This document shows, in pieces, positions 31,311-40,782 of a DNA stretch of 64,000 bases (within the stretch, counting starts at the first letter, position 1; each line of letters opens with the position of its first letter). Origin of the DNA: Candidatus Schekmanbacteria bacterium (GTDB lineage Bacteria > CSSED10-310 > JACPHN01); the NCBI GenBank assembly GCA_016188575.1, contig JACPHN010000029.1, positions 1-64,000 on the forward strand. The letters run 5' to 3'. The translations under genes and the position numbers were made by a program. The notes below the pieces were generated by a model. The model ran no database searches. It was not told the origin of the DNA and saw only the letters and a list, made by a program, of their open reading frames with translations.

Positions 31311-33132
31311 CCATGGTTGCGATCACGAAGAGCATAGACGGTCATTTGCCGCCCAATGATAGCCACTAAAATTGAACATTTGGTGCGCTTGAAATACGGC
31401 GAAAATGGTGCTATATATAGCCACCATGTTCGTCGACGACTCCACATCCTCCCAGAACGGTCGCTCCTATCGACGCGTACTCCTGCGCGAGAGCTTCTGG
31501 GAGGAAGGAAAGGTCAAGCATCGGACCATCGCCAATCTCTCGCGATGTTCCGAGGAAGAGATTTCCGCCATGAAGCTCGCGCTCAAACACAAAGGCAACC
31601 TGGGCGAGATTGGCCGACTCAGCACCGACTTGACGCTACGGCAGGGTCCGTCGGTTGGCGCTGTTTTCTTGTTGTGGGCAATCGCACGTCGCATCGGGAT
31701 TATTGACGCCTTGGGCAGCTCTCGGCAGGGGAAACTTGCTCTTTGGCAAGTCATCGCGCGCCTATTGAACCAGGGCTCTAGACTCTCGGCGGTGCGTCTG
31801 GCGGAAACACGACCGGTCTGCGAGATTCTTGATCTCAATGAAGCGTTTGACGAGGAAGACCTCTATGAGAATCTCGCCTGGCTCGACCGAGAACAGCGGG
31901 GCATCGAAAAACGCCTGCTGAAGGCTCGCCGCGGGGACCGCAAGCCCGAGCTTTTTCTCTACGACGTCACCAGTAGCTATCTTGAGGGCGAGCACAATGA
32001 GCTCGCCGCGTTCGGCTACAACCGAGATCGTAAGCGAGGAAAGATGCAGCTCGTCATCGGCCTGTTGTGCGACGAGGAGGGATGGCCGGTTTCTGCGCAG
32101 GTGTTCGAAGGAAACACCCAGGATCCCAAGACGCTCGCCAGCCAAATTCGCAAGGTAGCCGACGACTTTGATTGTAAGGCTGTGACCTTTGTGGGCGATC
32201 GTGGCATGATCAAGAGTGCCGAGATTCAAGATCTGAGGGATGAAGATTTTTTCTACATTACCGCCTTGACAAGGCCGCAGATCGCGTCAAGACTCAAGAG
32301 CGGTGTCTTTCAAAAATCCTTATTCGACAGCAAGCTTGCCGAGGTCGTTGCGGATGATATTCGCTACGTCTTGCGGAGAAATCCGGTAAGAACCGAGGAG
32401 ATCGCCCTTGTTCGACGCCAGAAGAAGGACGCCATCCAACATGCGCTTGCGACTCAGAACGTCTATCTCGAGGATCATCCCAGGGCGACCGTTGTGGTCG
32501 CCGAACGTCGAATGGGTGATCGAATCAAGAAACTCGGAGTCGACAAGTGGTTGAGCGCGACCTGCGAGGGCCGTAGTTTTCACCTGGAAGTTGACGAGGA
32601 GGCGTTGGCCGCCGAGTCGGCGCTCGACGGATGCTATTGCGTACGCAGTAACCTGCCGGCAACGGCTGCTTCTGCCGCGACGATTCATGCCCGTTATAAG
32701 GACCTCGCGCTGGTAGAAACCGCCTTCCGCACCTGCAAAACCGGGCTCCTCGAAATGCGGCCTGTTCTTGTTCGAACCCAACAAAGCACGCGGGGCCATG
32801 TCCTGGTCGTCATGCTTGCCTATCTGATCGCCAAGTACCTGAGGGAAGCCTGGAAGAATCTCGGTCACACTGTCGAGGAGGGGCTGCAAGAGCTCGACGC
32901 CTTCTGCGCTCAGGAAGTCGTGATCGATGGCGGGAGCGGGTGTTGTTCGATCCCCGTGCCGCGCGATCTCTCGCAGAAGTTGCTGGACGCCGCCGAGGTA
33001 CGACTTCTTCAGGCACTCCCAAAGCGCGGCATCCCCATAGCCACGAAAAAAAAGCTCGCATCTCGCCGCAAACAGGCATGATTATGCCGTTTCCCCGCAC
33101 TTCAGCGTTTCTCGGCGAGGGGAACATCCGTT
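31287..33132 (+). mobile_element. IS1634-family insertion sequence
   Basis: AACGGATGTTCCCC (31287-31300) and its complement GGGGAACATCCGTT (33119-33132) are perfect 14-bp terminal inverted repeats around one 551-residue transposase. Flanks (CTGTAC left, CCAGGT right) do not match, so there is no target duplication, consistent with a deletion next to the element. Confidence 0.85.
31426..33081 (+). CDS. IS1634-family transposase (DDE, IS4-like)
   Basis: 551 residues from ATG 31426 (MFVDDSTSS..., then GRSYRRVLLRESF); a start 21 nt earlier is possible. The DDE core includes LFLYDVTSSYLEGEH (first D), VTFVGDRGMIKSAEI (second D) and YKDLALVETAFRTCKTGLLEMRPV (E), the characteristic YREL-like block of IS4-related IS1634 transposases. 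Full length and uninterrupted, so the element may be mobile. Confidence 0.93.
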   Translation: MFVDDSTSSQNGRSYRRVLLRESFWEEGKVKHRTIANLSRCSEEEISAMKLALKHKGNLGEIGRLSTDLTLRQGPSVGAVFLLWAIARRIGIIDALGSSRQGKLALWQVIARLLNQGSRLSAVRLAETRPVCEILDLNEAFDEEDLYENLAWLDREQRGIEKRLLKARRGDRKPELFLYDVTSSYLEGEHNELAAFGYNRDRKRGKMQLVIGLLCDEEGWPVSAQVFEGNTQDPKTLASQIRKVADDFDCKAVTFVGDRGMIKSAEIQDLRDEDFFYITALTRPQIASRLKSGVFQKSLFDSKLAEVVADDIRYVLRRNPVRTEEIALVRRQKKDAIQHALATQNVYLEDHPRATVVVAERRMGDRIKKLGVDKWLSATCEGRSFHLEVDEEALAAESALDGCYCVRSNLPATAASAATIHARYKDLALVETAFRTCKTGLLEMRPVLVRTQQSTRGHVLVVMLAYLIAKYLREAWKNLGHTVEEGLQELDAFCAQEVVIDGGSGCCSIPVPRDLSQKLLDAAEVRLLQALPKRGIPIATKKKLASRRKQA

Positions 33133-33210
33133 CCAGGTAGGGGAAGGGAAGCAGAACGGCAAAAATCCAACCTCCCTCAGACCCGAGCCGCGTCTGTGCC
33201 TCCTCCGGCC

Positions 33211-34035
33211 CTACCCATAATCCGGCTTCAGCTCGCCGGCGCGCACCGCGACGTCGAGGTGATTCTCGACCGGTGGCAGCGGGCACGCGGCAAACGGCGT
33301 AAATGCGCACGGAGGGTTCACGGCCCGGTTGAAATCGAGGGTCACCACGGCGTTCCTAGGCCAGTCCGCGTACAGAAAACGACCGGCGCCGTAGGTCTCG
33401 CGACCGCTCGTCCCGTCCTTGAAGATAAACAGGAGATTGTCGTCTTGCGCAATCGCGTACAGGTGTCTGCGTTTGCCGGCAAGTGTAAAGGAGGCGTACC
33501 CCGGCAGCTCCGCCGTTCGCAGGTTTCCGAGCACGTCGGGGACGTCGATCGACCTCGACAGCTCGCACGGGATCCAATCGGCGGCAAGCACCAGGGTGGG
33601 ATCGGCCGGATACCACCGCCTGCCGGCGTGCTCTCGCCTGGCCGCGCTGCGGGCGTCCAGAACGCGCACGGCCAGGCGGTTTGCGCGCTGCAGAACGACC
33701 ACCGTGATCGGCCCCCAACAGATCTCCCGGTCCGCCGCGCCCTTCTCGATGCGAAGCGGATAGCTCGCCCCCGCCGCCACCGCTTCTCCATTCAGAAGGA
33801 CGCCACCTGCAGCCCCAAATGTGATCGCGGTAACCGGCGGCTGGTGCGACAATGTCGCCAGCAGCGCGGGGGCTCCAGGCGGCAGCGCGATGTCGCAGGC
33901 AGGGCTCGATCCGATGGTATATTCTCCCGGCTCGATCCCGGTGAGCGCCACGGCGCTCAACCATCCTTTCTCGGAGCGCAGGGATTCCTCCTGCTGTTGC
34001 CGCCATCGCGCCAGTTGTTCCGCGTAGTTGTTCAT
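33211..34035 (-). CDS. DUF1684 family protein
   Basis: 274 residues, cytosolic. N-terminal ARWRQQQEESLRSEKGWLSA, then a beta-rich body, and the DUF1684 signature near the C-terminus: FIFKDGTSGRETYGAGRFL, LDFNRAVNPPCAFTPFAAC and PLPPVENHL. The family is widespread and uncharacterised; the strictly conserved Asp, Cys and Pro-rich segment suggest an enzyme. It is a single gene lying between an IS1634-type element and a repeat-rich spacer. Confidence 0.88.
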   Translation of the reverse strand: MNNYAEQLARWRQQQEESLRSEKGWLSAVALTGIEPGEYTIGSSPACDIALPPGAPALLATLSHQPPVTAITFGAAGGVLLNGEAVAAGASYPLRIEKGAADREICWGPITVVVLQRANRLAVRVLDARSAARREHAGRRWYPADPTLVLAADWIPCELSRSIDVPDVLGNLRTAELPGYASFTLAGKRRHLYAIAQDDNLLFIFKDGTSGRETYGAGRFLYADWPRNAVVTLDFNRAVNPPCAFTPFAACPLPPVENHLDVAVRAGELKPDYG

Positions 34036-34198
34036 CGCCTACCTTCCTGCTCGGCTCGCCAAGCCCCTCCCTAACGCTCCCGCCGGGCCGACTGGTGCAC
34101 CACAACGCCGTCGCGGCACAAGCGGGAGATTGCCGGGGTATGCCCCTGGCCCAGTCATTGTGGCCCGACTCGCCGCGCCGGGCAATGGGTCTGATGAT

Positions 34199-34256
34199 CC
34201 TGAATCCACCGCCTGTTCGGCGTCGAAGTCGAACCGGCGGTGGATCGAGGTGGCTC
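34199..34256. repeat. dispersed repeat family A fragment
   Basis: CCTGAATCCACCGCC (34199) and GGCGGTGGATCGAGG are inverted arms; the first is the complement of GGTGGATTCAGG found at 55449 and 60075. It directly abuts the cytidylyltransferase fragment. Confidence 0.6.
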
Positions 34257-34291
34257 ACCTCGGGCTGCGCGATGAGCCGTCGATCGCATCT

Positions 34292-34462
34292 CCCCCGTTT
34301 GAGGCGTTCGACGAAGTGCGCGAGGAGCGGCTTGCCGAGGACCGGCAGAAGCACCTTCGAGGGGAGGCGGCTCGAGCCCCGTCGCGTCTGGGCGATGACA
34401 CCGACGCGACGGCCGTATTGCGCCTGAAGCTTGCCATGATCTTTGTTGACATCCGCGCACAT
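34292..34462 (-). pseudogene. N-terminal fragment of an SpsF-like cytidylyltransferase
   Basis: VGVIAQTRRGSSRLPSKVLL and PVLGKPLLAHFVERLKR match the nucleotide-binding N-terminus of SpsF/NeuA-type CMP-sugar cytidylyltransferases (usual motif Q-x-R-x-G-S-x-R-L-P-x-K). Only about 40 homologous residues remain; the frame then enters a dispersed repeat. A remnant, not a functional gene. Confidence 0.6.
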
Positions 34463-34570
34463 CGTTCGACTCCGATCTCCTTGCCGGGGGCGCATACCAA
34501 CAATCGTGTCGGCCGCCAAGAGATGGGCACCGCGCCACCCTTTACTTGCATCAATTTGTACAAGCCAGTC

Positions 34571-34605
34571 CTCATCCCTTCGTCAGCCGGTCCGAAACCC
34601 CTCCC
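34571..34605. repeat. short dispersed repeat (family C), copy 1
   Basis: CTCATCCCTTCGTCAGCCGG followed by TCCGAAACCCCTCCC; the same string with few changes (TCATCCATTCGTCAGCCGG, TCTGAAACCCTGCCC) is at 63870-63905. Confidence 0.6.
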
Positions 34606-34681
34606 AAACATGTCGGCGGCCTAAAGGCCGGCATCCTTGTTGGTCAGCATTCAGCACCCGGCACGCAGCACTGAATAGTGA

Positions 34682-34697
34682 TGGCACACCGATTGCT
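34682..34697 (+). promoter_or_regulatory. sigma-54 promoter for the DNRLRE secreted protein
   Basis: TGGCACACCGATTGCT: perfect TGGCAC and TTGC halves, exact GG-N10-GC spacing. Predicted start near 34708, about 43 nt before ATG 34751. Confidence 0.75.
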
Positions 34698-34750
34698 CCA
34701 AGTCGCACGGGCGCAGCCAACACCACGCGCCATCCAGAGGAGACCAGGAA

Positions 34751-37564
34751 ATGTCAGTCATGACCAACGGTTTTGCACCTCCGAGGCGTTCGCCCCAGCC
34801 CAGCCAGACCAGGGGACTCGCAAAGGACGTTCTCACGTTCCCGTCGGCGAGCGTGGAGAGCGCCGTGAACCGGACGCGCCGGACATGGCGCGCAAGCGCC
34901 GTGTTTCCCTTGGCTGCAGTCGCACTTTGGGGAGCGCTTCAGGTGTGCGCTGCCGGGGACGCGCAGGCGGCGACGGCCGAACCCGTCCGCGTCGTCATTC
35001 AGCGGGAAGTGGGCGGGGCGGTCGCGGATGCTCTGCTCAACAGCGGCGTCGGGTCCGATGGCGCCGCCAGCCGCAACTATGGCCGTTCGGGCTCGCTCAC
35101 GGCCTCCCTCGACGGCAGCGGGGGCCGCCGGCACGGGCTGTTGCGCTTCGACCTCAGCGCCGTCCCGCAAGGAGTCACCATAACCTCCGCAACGATTCAC
35201 CTGAATCTGCTGCTCTATGGCGGCGCGCCGGTGCACGCCCATCTCGTGACCTCGAGTTGGAGTGAATCCACGGTCAGTTGGGCGAGCTTTGCCGGCGCAT
35301 ATTCTCCCGACGTCACGGTCACGTTCCCCGCCGCCAGTGTGACCTCGGCGGATGTCACCGAGCTGGTCCAGGACTGGCTGGATGGTGCCACTGCCAACTA
35401 CGGCATCCTGCTCGAGCGCGATATCGCCGGAGTGACCGTGTTTGCGAGCAGCGAAATTCCGCACGCCGCGGCAAGGCCGAGACTCGACATCATCTATGTA
35501 CCGGGTCCGTGCACGGGCAAGGCGGACGGAACGTCGTGCGACGACGGCAAGGGATGCGCGAATGGGTCCGGCGACGTGTGTGCGGGCGGCATCTGTCGCG
35601 GACAGCATCAGCTCATTACGTGGCCCACCTCGGATGAGCGACTGGACTTCTTCAACGCGTACACTATGGCAAGGAAATACGCGTTCGATCGCATCGACGG
35701 CACCGATACACCGATGATGTACCCCCCGGCGATCAGTAAGAAAATCATCACCGGTCGCGGCACGGCCTGTCCCGGAAACGCCGCGTACTGCGACTTCGGG
35801 CACTTCGGCGAAGGCCCTCTCCAGGCGCTCACGAACATCGATGACATTCAATTCCTGCACGCCGTTGACCATGAGTATTTCCCGAGCGTCGACAATACCT
35901 CCCACAAAGTCGACGCCGCGCTCCACTACAAGCGCCTGATCGACTATTTCTACCTGAATGGCGCGAACGCCCAGACGCTGTGGGGCCCGTATGTTACGGC
36001 AACCGACTGCATCGACCGCGTCGCGGCGCCGGACCAGGCGGATGTAGTCCCCACGGCCGTCATTCCCTGCTGCGCGCTGGCCACGCCCGGAAGCGATCCA
36101 TCTCAGTGCGTCGGCGAGGTAGGAGCATCAGCCATGTGGGTAAAAAGCGGGGAGACGTACGTCGGATATGAGAACCGGTGGGCACCCGATATCAACAAGC
36201 CAGAAATCAGGAGTCGATTTATCGACGCCATGGTCGAAAACTATGACTGCCAAGAGCGGGCGAATTTCGCCTGGCTCGACAACGCCTACTATGGCGCGAG
36301 ACCAACCGACGCGTGCGATGGCATCCCGAATGGCAACACGCCAGACCTGTATCCCAACTGCAACGACAGCAGAGGGAACGCGCCCGCGTGGGGCTACGCT
36401 GCGACCGCCGCAAATCACCAGCCCGTGACGAAGAAGACGGCGATAAGTTTTTACCACGATCTGCTCAAAGGGCTGAAGGAAGTCGGCTTGCGCGCGATGG
36501 CAAACGTCGACTTCGGCGATCTCTCCATTGCGGACACCGAACCGGAACGAGAACGATTTTTCAACGCCTTCACGGAGGCCTTTGCCGAGAACGGTGGCGC
36601 TATCTATCTGGAAAGTGGGCCGCTGTACAATCACGAGAATATTCCGTTCCGGACGCGGGGCATGCCGTGGGCGGTGTGCCATGAGCTCAACGTCTACAGG
36701 CGGTGGCTCGATGCGAAAATTCCCGTCGTGATGGGAGCGAATCTGGAGCGAGGGCCGTGGGTAGCGGCCCTGGCGATGGCCATTCGCAACAAAGGCGACA
36801 GCCTTTTCGTGCGCCGCGATCAGGGAGCGGCGCTCGACGACGTCGAGTGGCGGCTCTATCCGGAGTGGTTCGGCGCCCCCGACCCATACGCGAGCCCGGT
36901 CATGGTGCCCACGGATCACTGGGCTCCCGAGTCCGAGTACGCGAAGCAATGCAGCTCCGAGCTCGTGCTGCCGAACGGCGGGACACCTGCCTTGGGACAG
37001 GAGATCGATCCGTACCGCACCATGGAATGCTACTCCGACTCCGTGCCCGGCGGTCCCTGGCGCGCGCGCAAGTACTGCGACTGGTATCTGACACGTGCCT
37101 TCCTGAACGAGCGCAGGATCACGGTCGTGGGCGCGATGTATGCGCCCACCGAGCACCTGACAGCTCCCGGGTACTCACTTGCCTCGCTACTAGGCGAGGA
37201 CGCGTTGGGCCATGACGTCGTCCTGCACGGGCTCAACGACGGTGAATGGCAGGCAGACGGGCAGAAGGCAACCTTCACGCCAGACCCGCAAGGGCCGCAG
37301 CAGCCGGACCCCTGGGGATGGCGTCATTTTGGAGTTGGCAAGAAGTGCTCGGGCTGGAATTGCGAGAGCATCATCGACGTGGCCATGTGGTTTGCGCCGG
37401 AGTGTCGGCCCGACATCGACATCATCGAGGACGGCTGCACCTGCGACAGCGGTGTCACAGCACAGCGGACGTGCGGATATAATGGGAGATGGATAGCTTG
37501 TTCTCGGGGCTGTGCTCCAACTGGTACCAAACCGGCGGAGGAAGCGAGCCCGGAATATCAGTAG
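34751..37564 (+). CDS. secreted DNRLRE-domain protein with putative TIM-barrel-like enzyme region
   Basis: 937 residues. A hydrophobic export segment at about 50-75 (FPLAAVALWGALQVC ... AQAAT) follows an unusually long N-region, so a later GTG start is possible. Residues 80-265 form a DNRLRE-type beta domain (GLLRFDLSAVP, VTELVQDWLDGATANYGILL, PRLDIIY). A Cys-rich linker (CTGKADGTSCDDGKGC) follows. The C-terminal 600 residues contain NFAWLDNAYYG and AMANVDFGD patterns suggestive of a glycosidase-like barrel, but I cannot name a family. AGGAGACCAGGAA lies before ATG. Driven by its own sigma-54 promoter. Confidence 0.8.
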   Translation: MSVMTNGFAPPRRSPQPSQTRGLAKDVLTFPSASVESAVNRTRRTWRASAVFPLAAVALWGALQVCAAGDAQAATAEPVRVVIQREVGGAVADALLNSGVGSDGAASRNYGRSGSLTASLDGSGGRRHGLLRFDLSAVPQGVTITSATIHLNLLLYGGAPVHAHLVTSSWSESTVSWASFAGAYSPDVTVTFPAASVTSADVTELVQDWLDGATANYGILLERDIAGVTVFASSEIPHAAARPRLDIIYVPGPCTGKADGTSCDDGKGCANGSGDVCAGGICRGQHQLITWPTSDERLDFFNAYTMARKYAFDRIDGTDTPMMYPPAISKKIITGRGTACPGNAAYCDFGHFGEGPLQALTNIDDIQFLHAVDHEYFPSVDNTSHKVDAALHYKRLIDYFYLNGANAQTLWGPYVTATDCIDRVAAPDQADVVPTAVIPCCALATPGSDPSQCVGEVGASAMWVKSGETYVGYENRWAPDINKPEIRSRFIDAMVENYDCQERANFAWLDNAYYGARPTDACDGIPNGNTPDLYPNCNDSRGNAPAWGYAATAANHQPVTKKTAISFYHDLLKGLKEVGLRAMANVDFGDLSIADTEPERERFFNAFTEAFAENGGAIYLESGPLYNHENIPFRTRGMPWAVCHELNVYRRWLDAKIPVVMGANLERGPWVAALAMAIRNKGDSLFVRRDQGAALDDVEWRLYPEWFGAPDPYASPVMVPTDHWAPESEYAKQCSSELVLPNGGTPALGQEIDPYRTMECYSDSVPGGPWRARKYCDWYLTRAFLNERRITVVGAMYAPTEHLTAPGYSLASLLGEDALGHDVVLHGLNDGEWQADGQKATFTPDPQGPQQPDPWGWRHFGVGKKCSGWNCESIIDVAMWFAPECRPDIDIIEDGCTCDSGVTAQRTCGYNGRWIACSRGCAPTGTKPAEEASPEYQ

Positions 37565-37621
37565 GCGTGTAGAGGACCGGGCGAGGATGGCCCGAACGAT
37601 GGCCGACGGGACTTTGGTCCC

Positions 37622-38170
37622 TCACAGCTTGTCTCGCCTGGTCAGTTGCTTCTCCATATCGTCGGCAGTGAGCACCGTGATCAGCAGCACATCATAAAGC
37701 GTGTCCCAATCCGCGTTTGCATCGACCCGCGTGCAGTAGAACACCGCTTCCCCCGTCAGGGTAAACGCGCCCACTTTGACCGCTGAGTTGAGCTCCAAGA
37801 ACATGTTCGCCATCTCCCCGGGCAGCCCTCCTGAAACTCTATACGCCGGTGACAGGACCTCTCTGGTCTCCAGGCTTCGAAACCGCACCGTGCCAGAACG
37901 GATCGCGGCGTGTTGTGTTCGACCATAAGCAACCTCCAACCAGACCTCGAAATCGCCCGAGCCCGTAATCGTGTATTTCATCTTGTGGGCATCCAGAAGC
38001 GACTTTACGCGCCGGTCGTATCCGCTCGACGGGCTGTTGGGCTCGGATGCGTGCTTGCGCTCGTCCGACCCCAGGGGTTCTTCCTCCGCGTGAGCCGCAA
38101 GGCCCAGGCAGGCAACCAGGGAAATGACGGCAGCCAATTGCCCCAACCAGTGTGCGAACGCCTGCCTCAT
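37622..38170 (-). CDS. exported protein of unknown function
   Basis: 182 residues from ATG 38170 (AAAGGGG ribosome site). Signal peptide MRQAFAHWLGQLAAVISLVA... ending AAHA, then a mixed region with YTITGSGDFEVWLEV and VLLITVLTADDMEKQL. The mid-segment resembles small periplasmic sensor-like folds, but no family is recognised. Convergent with the DNRLRE protein gene (57 nt apart). Upstream 38171-38528 holds no gene. Confidence 0.7.
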   Translation of the reverse strand: MRQAFAHWLGQLAAVISLVACLGLAAHAEEEPLGSDERKHASEPNSPSSGYDRRVKSLLDAHKMKYTITGSGDFEVWLEVAYGRTQHAAIRSGTVRFRSLETREVLSPAYRVSGGLPGEMANMFLELNSAVKVGAFTLTGEAVFYCTRVDANADWDTLYDVLLITVLTADDMEKQLTRRDKL

Positions 38171-38528
38171 GTTTGCCGACCCCTTTGCCAAGTTATTGGA
38201 AGTCAATACGGCGGCCTGTCCCAGCGGCTCCGTCATTCCATGTCGCCGCTCCGGGGAAGCATCGCGCCATCTTCGCAGCCTGACAATGTAGCACGGGAGA
38301 AGCGATGCGACTACGCTGCGTGGCTGAGTTGCGGGCGCGGAGGCAAACGCGGCTGGCCGGCCTCGATCTTGGATCGGCAATCTCCGGGAAGTGGTCGGAA
38401 CGGAGCTCGCCACGGCAGTTGCCAGCGGCACGTGGACCAGCAAGCGATCGTCGGGCCCTGAATTTCACCTGGCGTAAGGGCCAGGACGCCCCCGCCACTA
38501 CTGGATATCGGCGAAGGCGAGGGGATTC
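38171..38528. other. gene-free stretch
   Basis: No supported gene or repeat seen on either strand. It should contain the promoter of the exported protein on the minus strand. Confidence 0.4.
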
Positions 38529-38942
38529 TCACTGTGCAGTGCCGCGGGAGAAATCCTCGATCAGGATGCACCGCCCCTCGCAGGCGTTGGCGAGTTTTCG
38601 GTCACCCGTGACGAGGGAGCACCCGAGCTGCTCCGCGAGGACCACGAAGTGAGCATCGTAGGCAGAAATTCCGAGCCGGATAGCCACTGCCAGGATGTCC
38701 TCGCCGTCGGGCTCCAGCTCCTGATGGCCAAAGATGGCGATCCCTGGCTTCCAGGCGGTCAGGGCTTCCTGGTACGTGACTACACGCCCGCGGACGGATA
38801 GCGCGAGGACGTTCAGAAACTCGCTCCGCCGCAGCGATGGCAAACGCCAGTCGGGGTCACGCTCCTAGACCCCTCGAGCCGCTTCGGTGCGCTCGCCTTC
38901 GATGAGCAGGTAGGCCACGAGGTTCGTGTCGGCGACAATCAT
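38529..38942 (-). pseudogene. PIN-domain toxin with an in-frame nonsense codon
   Basis: From ATG 38942 the frame reads MIVADTNLVAYLLIEGERTE then ARGV and TAG (38865-38867), and continues in the same frame as ERDPDWRLPSLRRSEFLNVL, AYDAHFVVLAEQLG, LVTGDRKL. All PIN acidic positions (D5, E near RSEF, D in AYDAHF, D in VTGDRK) are present, so a single nonsense mutation at codon 26 inactivates an otherwise complete VapC/FitB-type toxin. Confidence 0.8.
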
Positions 38943-39171
38943 TGGCGTCCGCGCTGCCGAGCCAGGTCAAGAATCTCCTGCGTGAGCGGCTTCTGCGTAC
39001 GGAGTCGCATGGCGTCGATCTGCTCCAGCGTGGGCGGCCCCCTCGGTGACACAACGCGTCCTCGAGGATCACGATCACTTCCGCACTGAGACTCCTACGG
39101 TTCTCCAACGCACGATTCTTCAGCCGCCGATGAATCTCATCCGGTAGATTCTTGATCAGCAAGCCGGGCAT
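38939..39171 (-). pseudogene. frameshifted FitA/VapB-type antitoxin
   Basis: MPGLLIKNLPDEIHRRLKNR then ALENRRSLSAEVIVILEDAL is a clear ribbon-helix-helix antitoxin. After codon ~42 the correct frame shifts: PRGPPTLEQIDAMRLRTQ and ILDLARQRGRQ end at TGA 38939-38941, overlapping the toxin ATG (ATGA). The shift lies at the GAGGGGGCC run near 39045-39055. Confidence 0.75.
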
Positions 39172-39306
39172 ACGTCACCTCCGCCATACTATCGATTGGC
39201 TATCTCGGTTATGGCAGGCGCGAGGAAGCACGGGAAGTCTGTTCGGGGCGTTCGCTGCAGTTGGAGGCACTTTGGGTTTCCAAAGGTCCGTAACTAAATA
39301 ACTGTG

Positions 39307-39858
39307 TCAAGCACCGAAGCCGAGCGAGATCGAAACGGCTCGGAGATCCTCAGGGGCCACGTCCCCTGCCTTCCTCCAGTTGAAGACCGGGGTGCTGCCG
39401 CTCACGAGATACTGGACACACGCTCCAGGGCAGCCGGGTTGGTCGGCGTAGACGTTCGAGAGCACCTCCGCGATTGAGCCCCTTGCCTGGCACGCGCTCC
39501 GTAGCACGCGGGCAAAGCCCGACTTACCGGTTCCGTTGTCGCCATAGACTATCGTCAAGCCGTCGGAGCCAAAGGTGAGGGTCTGGCCGTCAGGAATGGC
39601 GTTCAGGCATGTACAGCGAGAGATCCCTGCAACGGTTACCGCCGAGCCATTCCCGGAAGCTGACGGCACATGAGAGTTATCTATGGGGATCGAGGCAGGA
39701 ACGGCTGCCTGTTGGTTCGCCTCCGCAACGCAGGCGAGGGTCAAGGCAGCGATGTCCGCCGGCGTCAGCGAGACCTGGATGGCGAGCCGACGAAGAGCGT
39801 CACGTTGCCACAAGGGCAGGTTGCCCGACCACGCGATGCCATCGGCGTAGAAGCTCAT
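39307..39858 (-). pseudogene. 3'-truncated AAA (RloC/PrrC-like) ATPase
   Basis: 183 residues. WQRDALRRLAIQ near the start and YGDNGTGKSGFARVLRSACQ (Walker A) are typical of large AAA_13-type ATPases, some of which are anticodon nucleases associated with type I restriction systems. The family-like sequence ends at EDLRAVSI and is replaced by a short unrelated tail; full proteins are normally 700 residues or more, with coiled coils and Walker B. The start overlaps the stop of the PLD-like gene (ATGA), so it was the last gene of the restriction operon before truncation. Confidence 0.65.
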
Positions 39859-40781
39859 CTCTTCACCCCCACGACCGCCTTGGGCTCGTCGACGAGATCG
39901 AAGGCGCAGGTGTCGTTGAACTGTCCCCAGCGCTTGAGGAACTGGACGGCGTCCATGAGGTTGACGTCATCGGTCTGGCTTGCCTTGCCCTCATCTAGTC
40001 CGACGCCGAAGATCACGCCCCCGATGTCGGTCAGCAGATATCGGTTGTGGAGCTTCTCGCCGTTCCTGCGCTCAGACCACCGCTTGAAGCGAATTCTCAC
40101 TCCTGCAGCGATGTGCGAGCTCATCTGCGCTGCCTGCTGCTCAAAAAACGCCAGGGAAACGCCATTGTCGCCCGAACAGTGCACGCAGATATCCTTTGGC
40201 TGCCCGGACGGTCGTGATGCAACTACGGTCACGAGGTGCTCCAGCACCTTTCTGTGCCGGCTATTCTCGGGCCCGAAGTGGGGGTCGACGAGATGAAGCT
40301 CGTCGCAGTTCTCGACCAGCGCGGAAACCACCGCAGCTATCCCCTCCGGGGTTCGCGGCGGCGTCGCAGCCAGTGGTCTGTGCCAGAGGGGATTGCTTTC
40401 GTCGCCCACGGCGGCTTCCAGGAGCACGGCTGCGTGGGAGCGAGGATTGGCCATCGCGATGATGGCGGCAAAGGGGTGTCGCGCGTACTCCGCTTCGGCG
40501 TTATCCAGCCACGGTCGCGTGCCGTCATACGACGTGCCCACACGTCGCACGCGTTGGTCGCCGAGGAGCTTGAATAGCTCTGTCAATCGAGTCCGGTCGA
40601 GGTCTGAGAGGCTCACTTTCGACGCCGCGTCGAATACCGCCTTCCTCCACGAGGAGAACTTGGGCAACTCGAGGAGCAGCCTGGGCGTGCCGACGCCGAA
40701 CCGGCCGAACACGAGCCTGAAGGAACGGCGGTCACACCACGCAACCACGCAGTCCGGTTCGATGGCGTAGGCGTGAATCAT
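39855..40781 (-). CDS. phospholipase-D-superfamily-like protein in the restriction operon
   Basis: 308 residues from ATG 40781. The C-terminal half has ELHLVDPHFGP (a strand plus Asp turn common in PLD folds) and EKLHNRYLLTDIGGVIFG: H245-x-R247-x4-D252-x6-G259, an HKD-type motif with Lys replaced by Arg. Only one motif is visible, as in dimeric PLD nucleases. The N-terminal 100 residues are unlike anything I recognise. Starts 1 nt after the stop of the ATPase gene (TAG-G-ATG) and overlaps the truncated AAA gene. Possibly a nuclease effector, or a catalytically altered one; function unproven. Confidence 0.72.
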   Translation of the reverse strand: MIHAYAIEPDCVVAWCDRRSFRLVFGRFGVGTPRLLLELPKFSSWRKAVFDAASKVSLSDLDRTRLTELFKLLGDQRVRRVGTSYDGTRPWLDNAEAEYARHPFAAIIAMANPRSHAAVLLEAAVGDESNPLWHRPLAATPPRTPEGIAAVVSALVENCDELHLVDPHFGPENSRHRKVLEHLVTVVASRPSGQPKDICVHCSGDNGVSLAFFEQQAAQMSSHIAAGVRIRFKRWSERRNGEKLHNRYLLTDIGGVIFGVGLDEGKASQTDDVNLMDAVQFLKRWGQFNDTCAFDLVDEPKAVVGVKR

Positions 40782-40782
40782 C

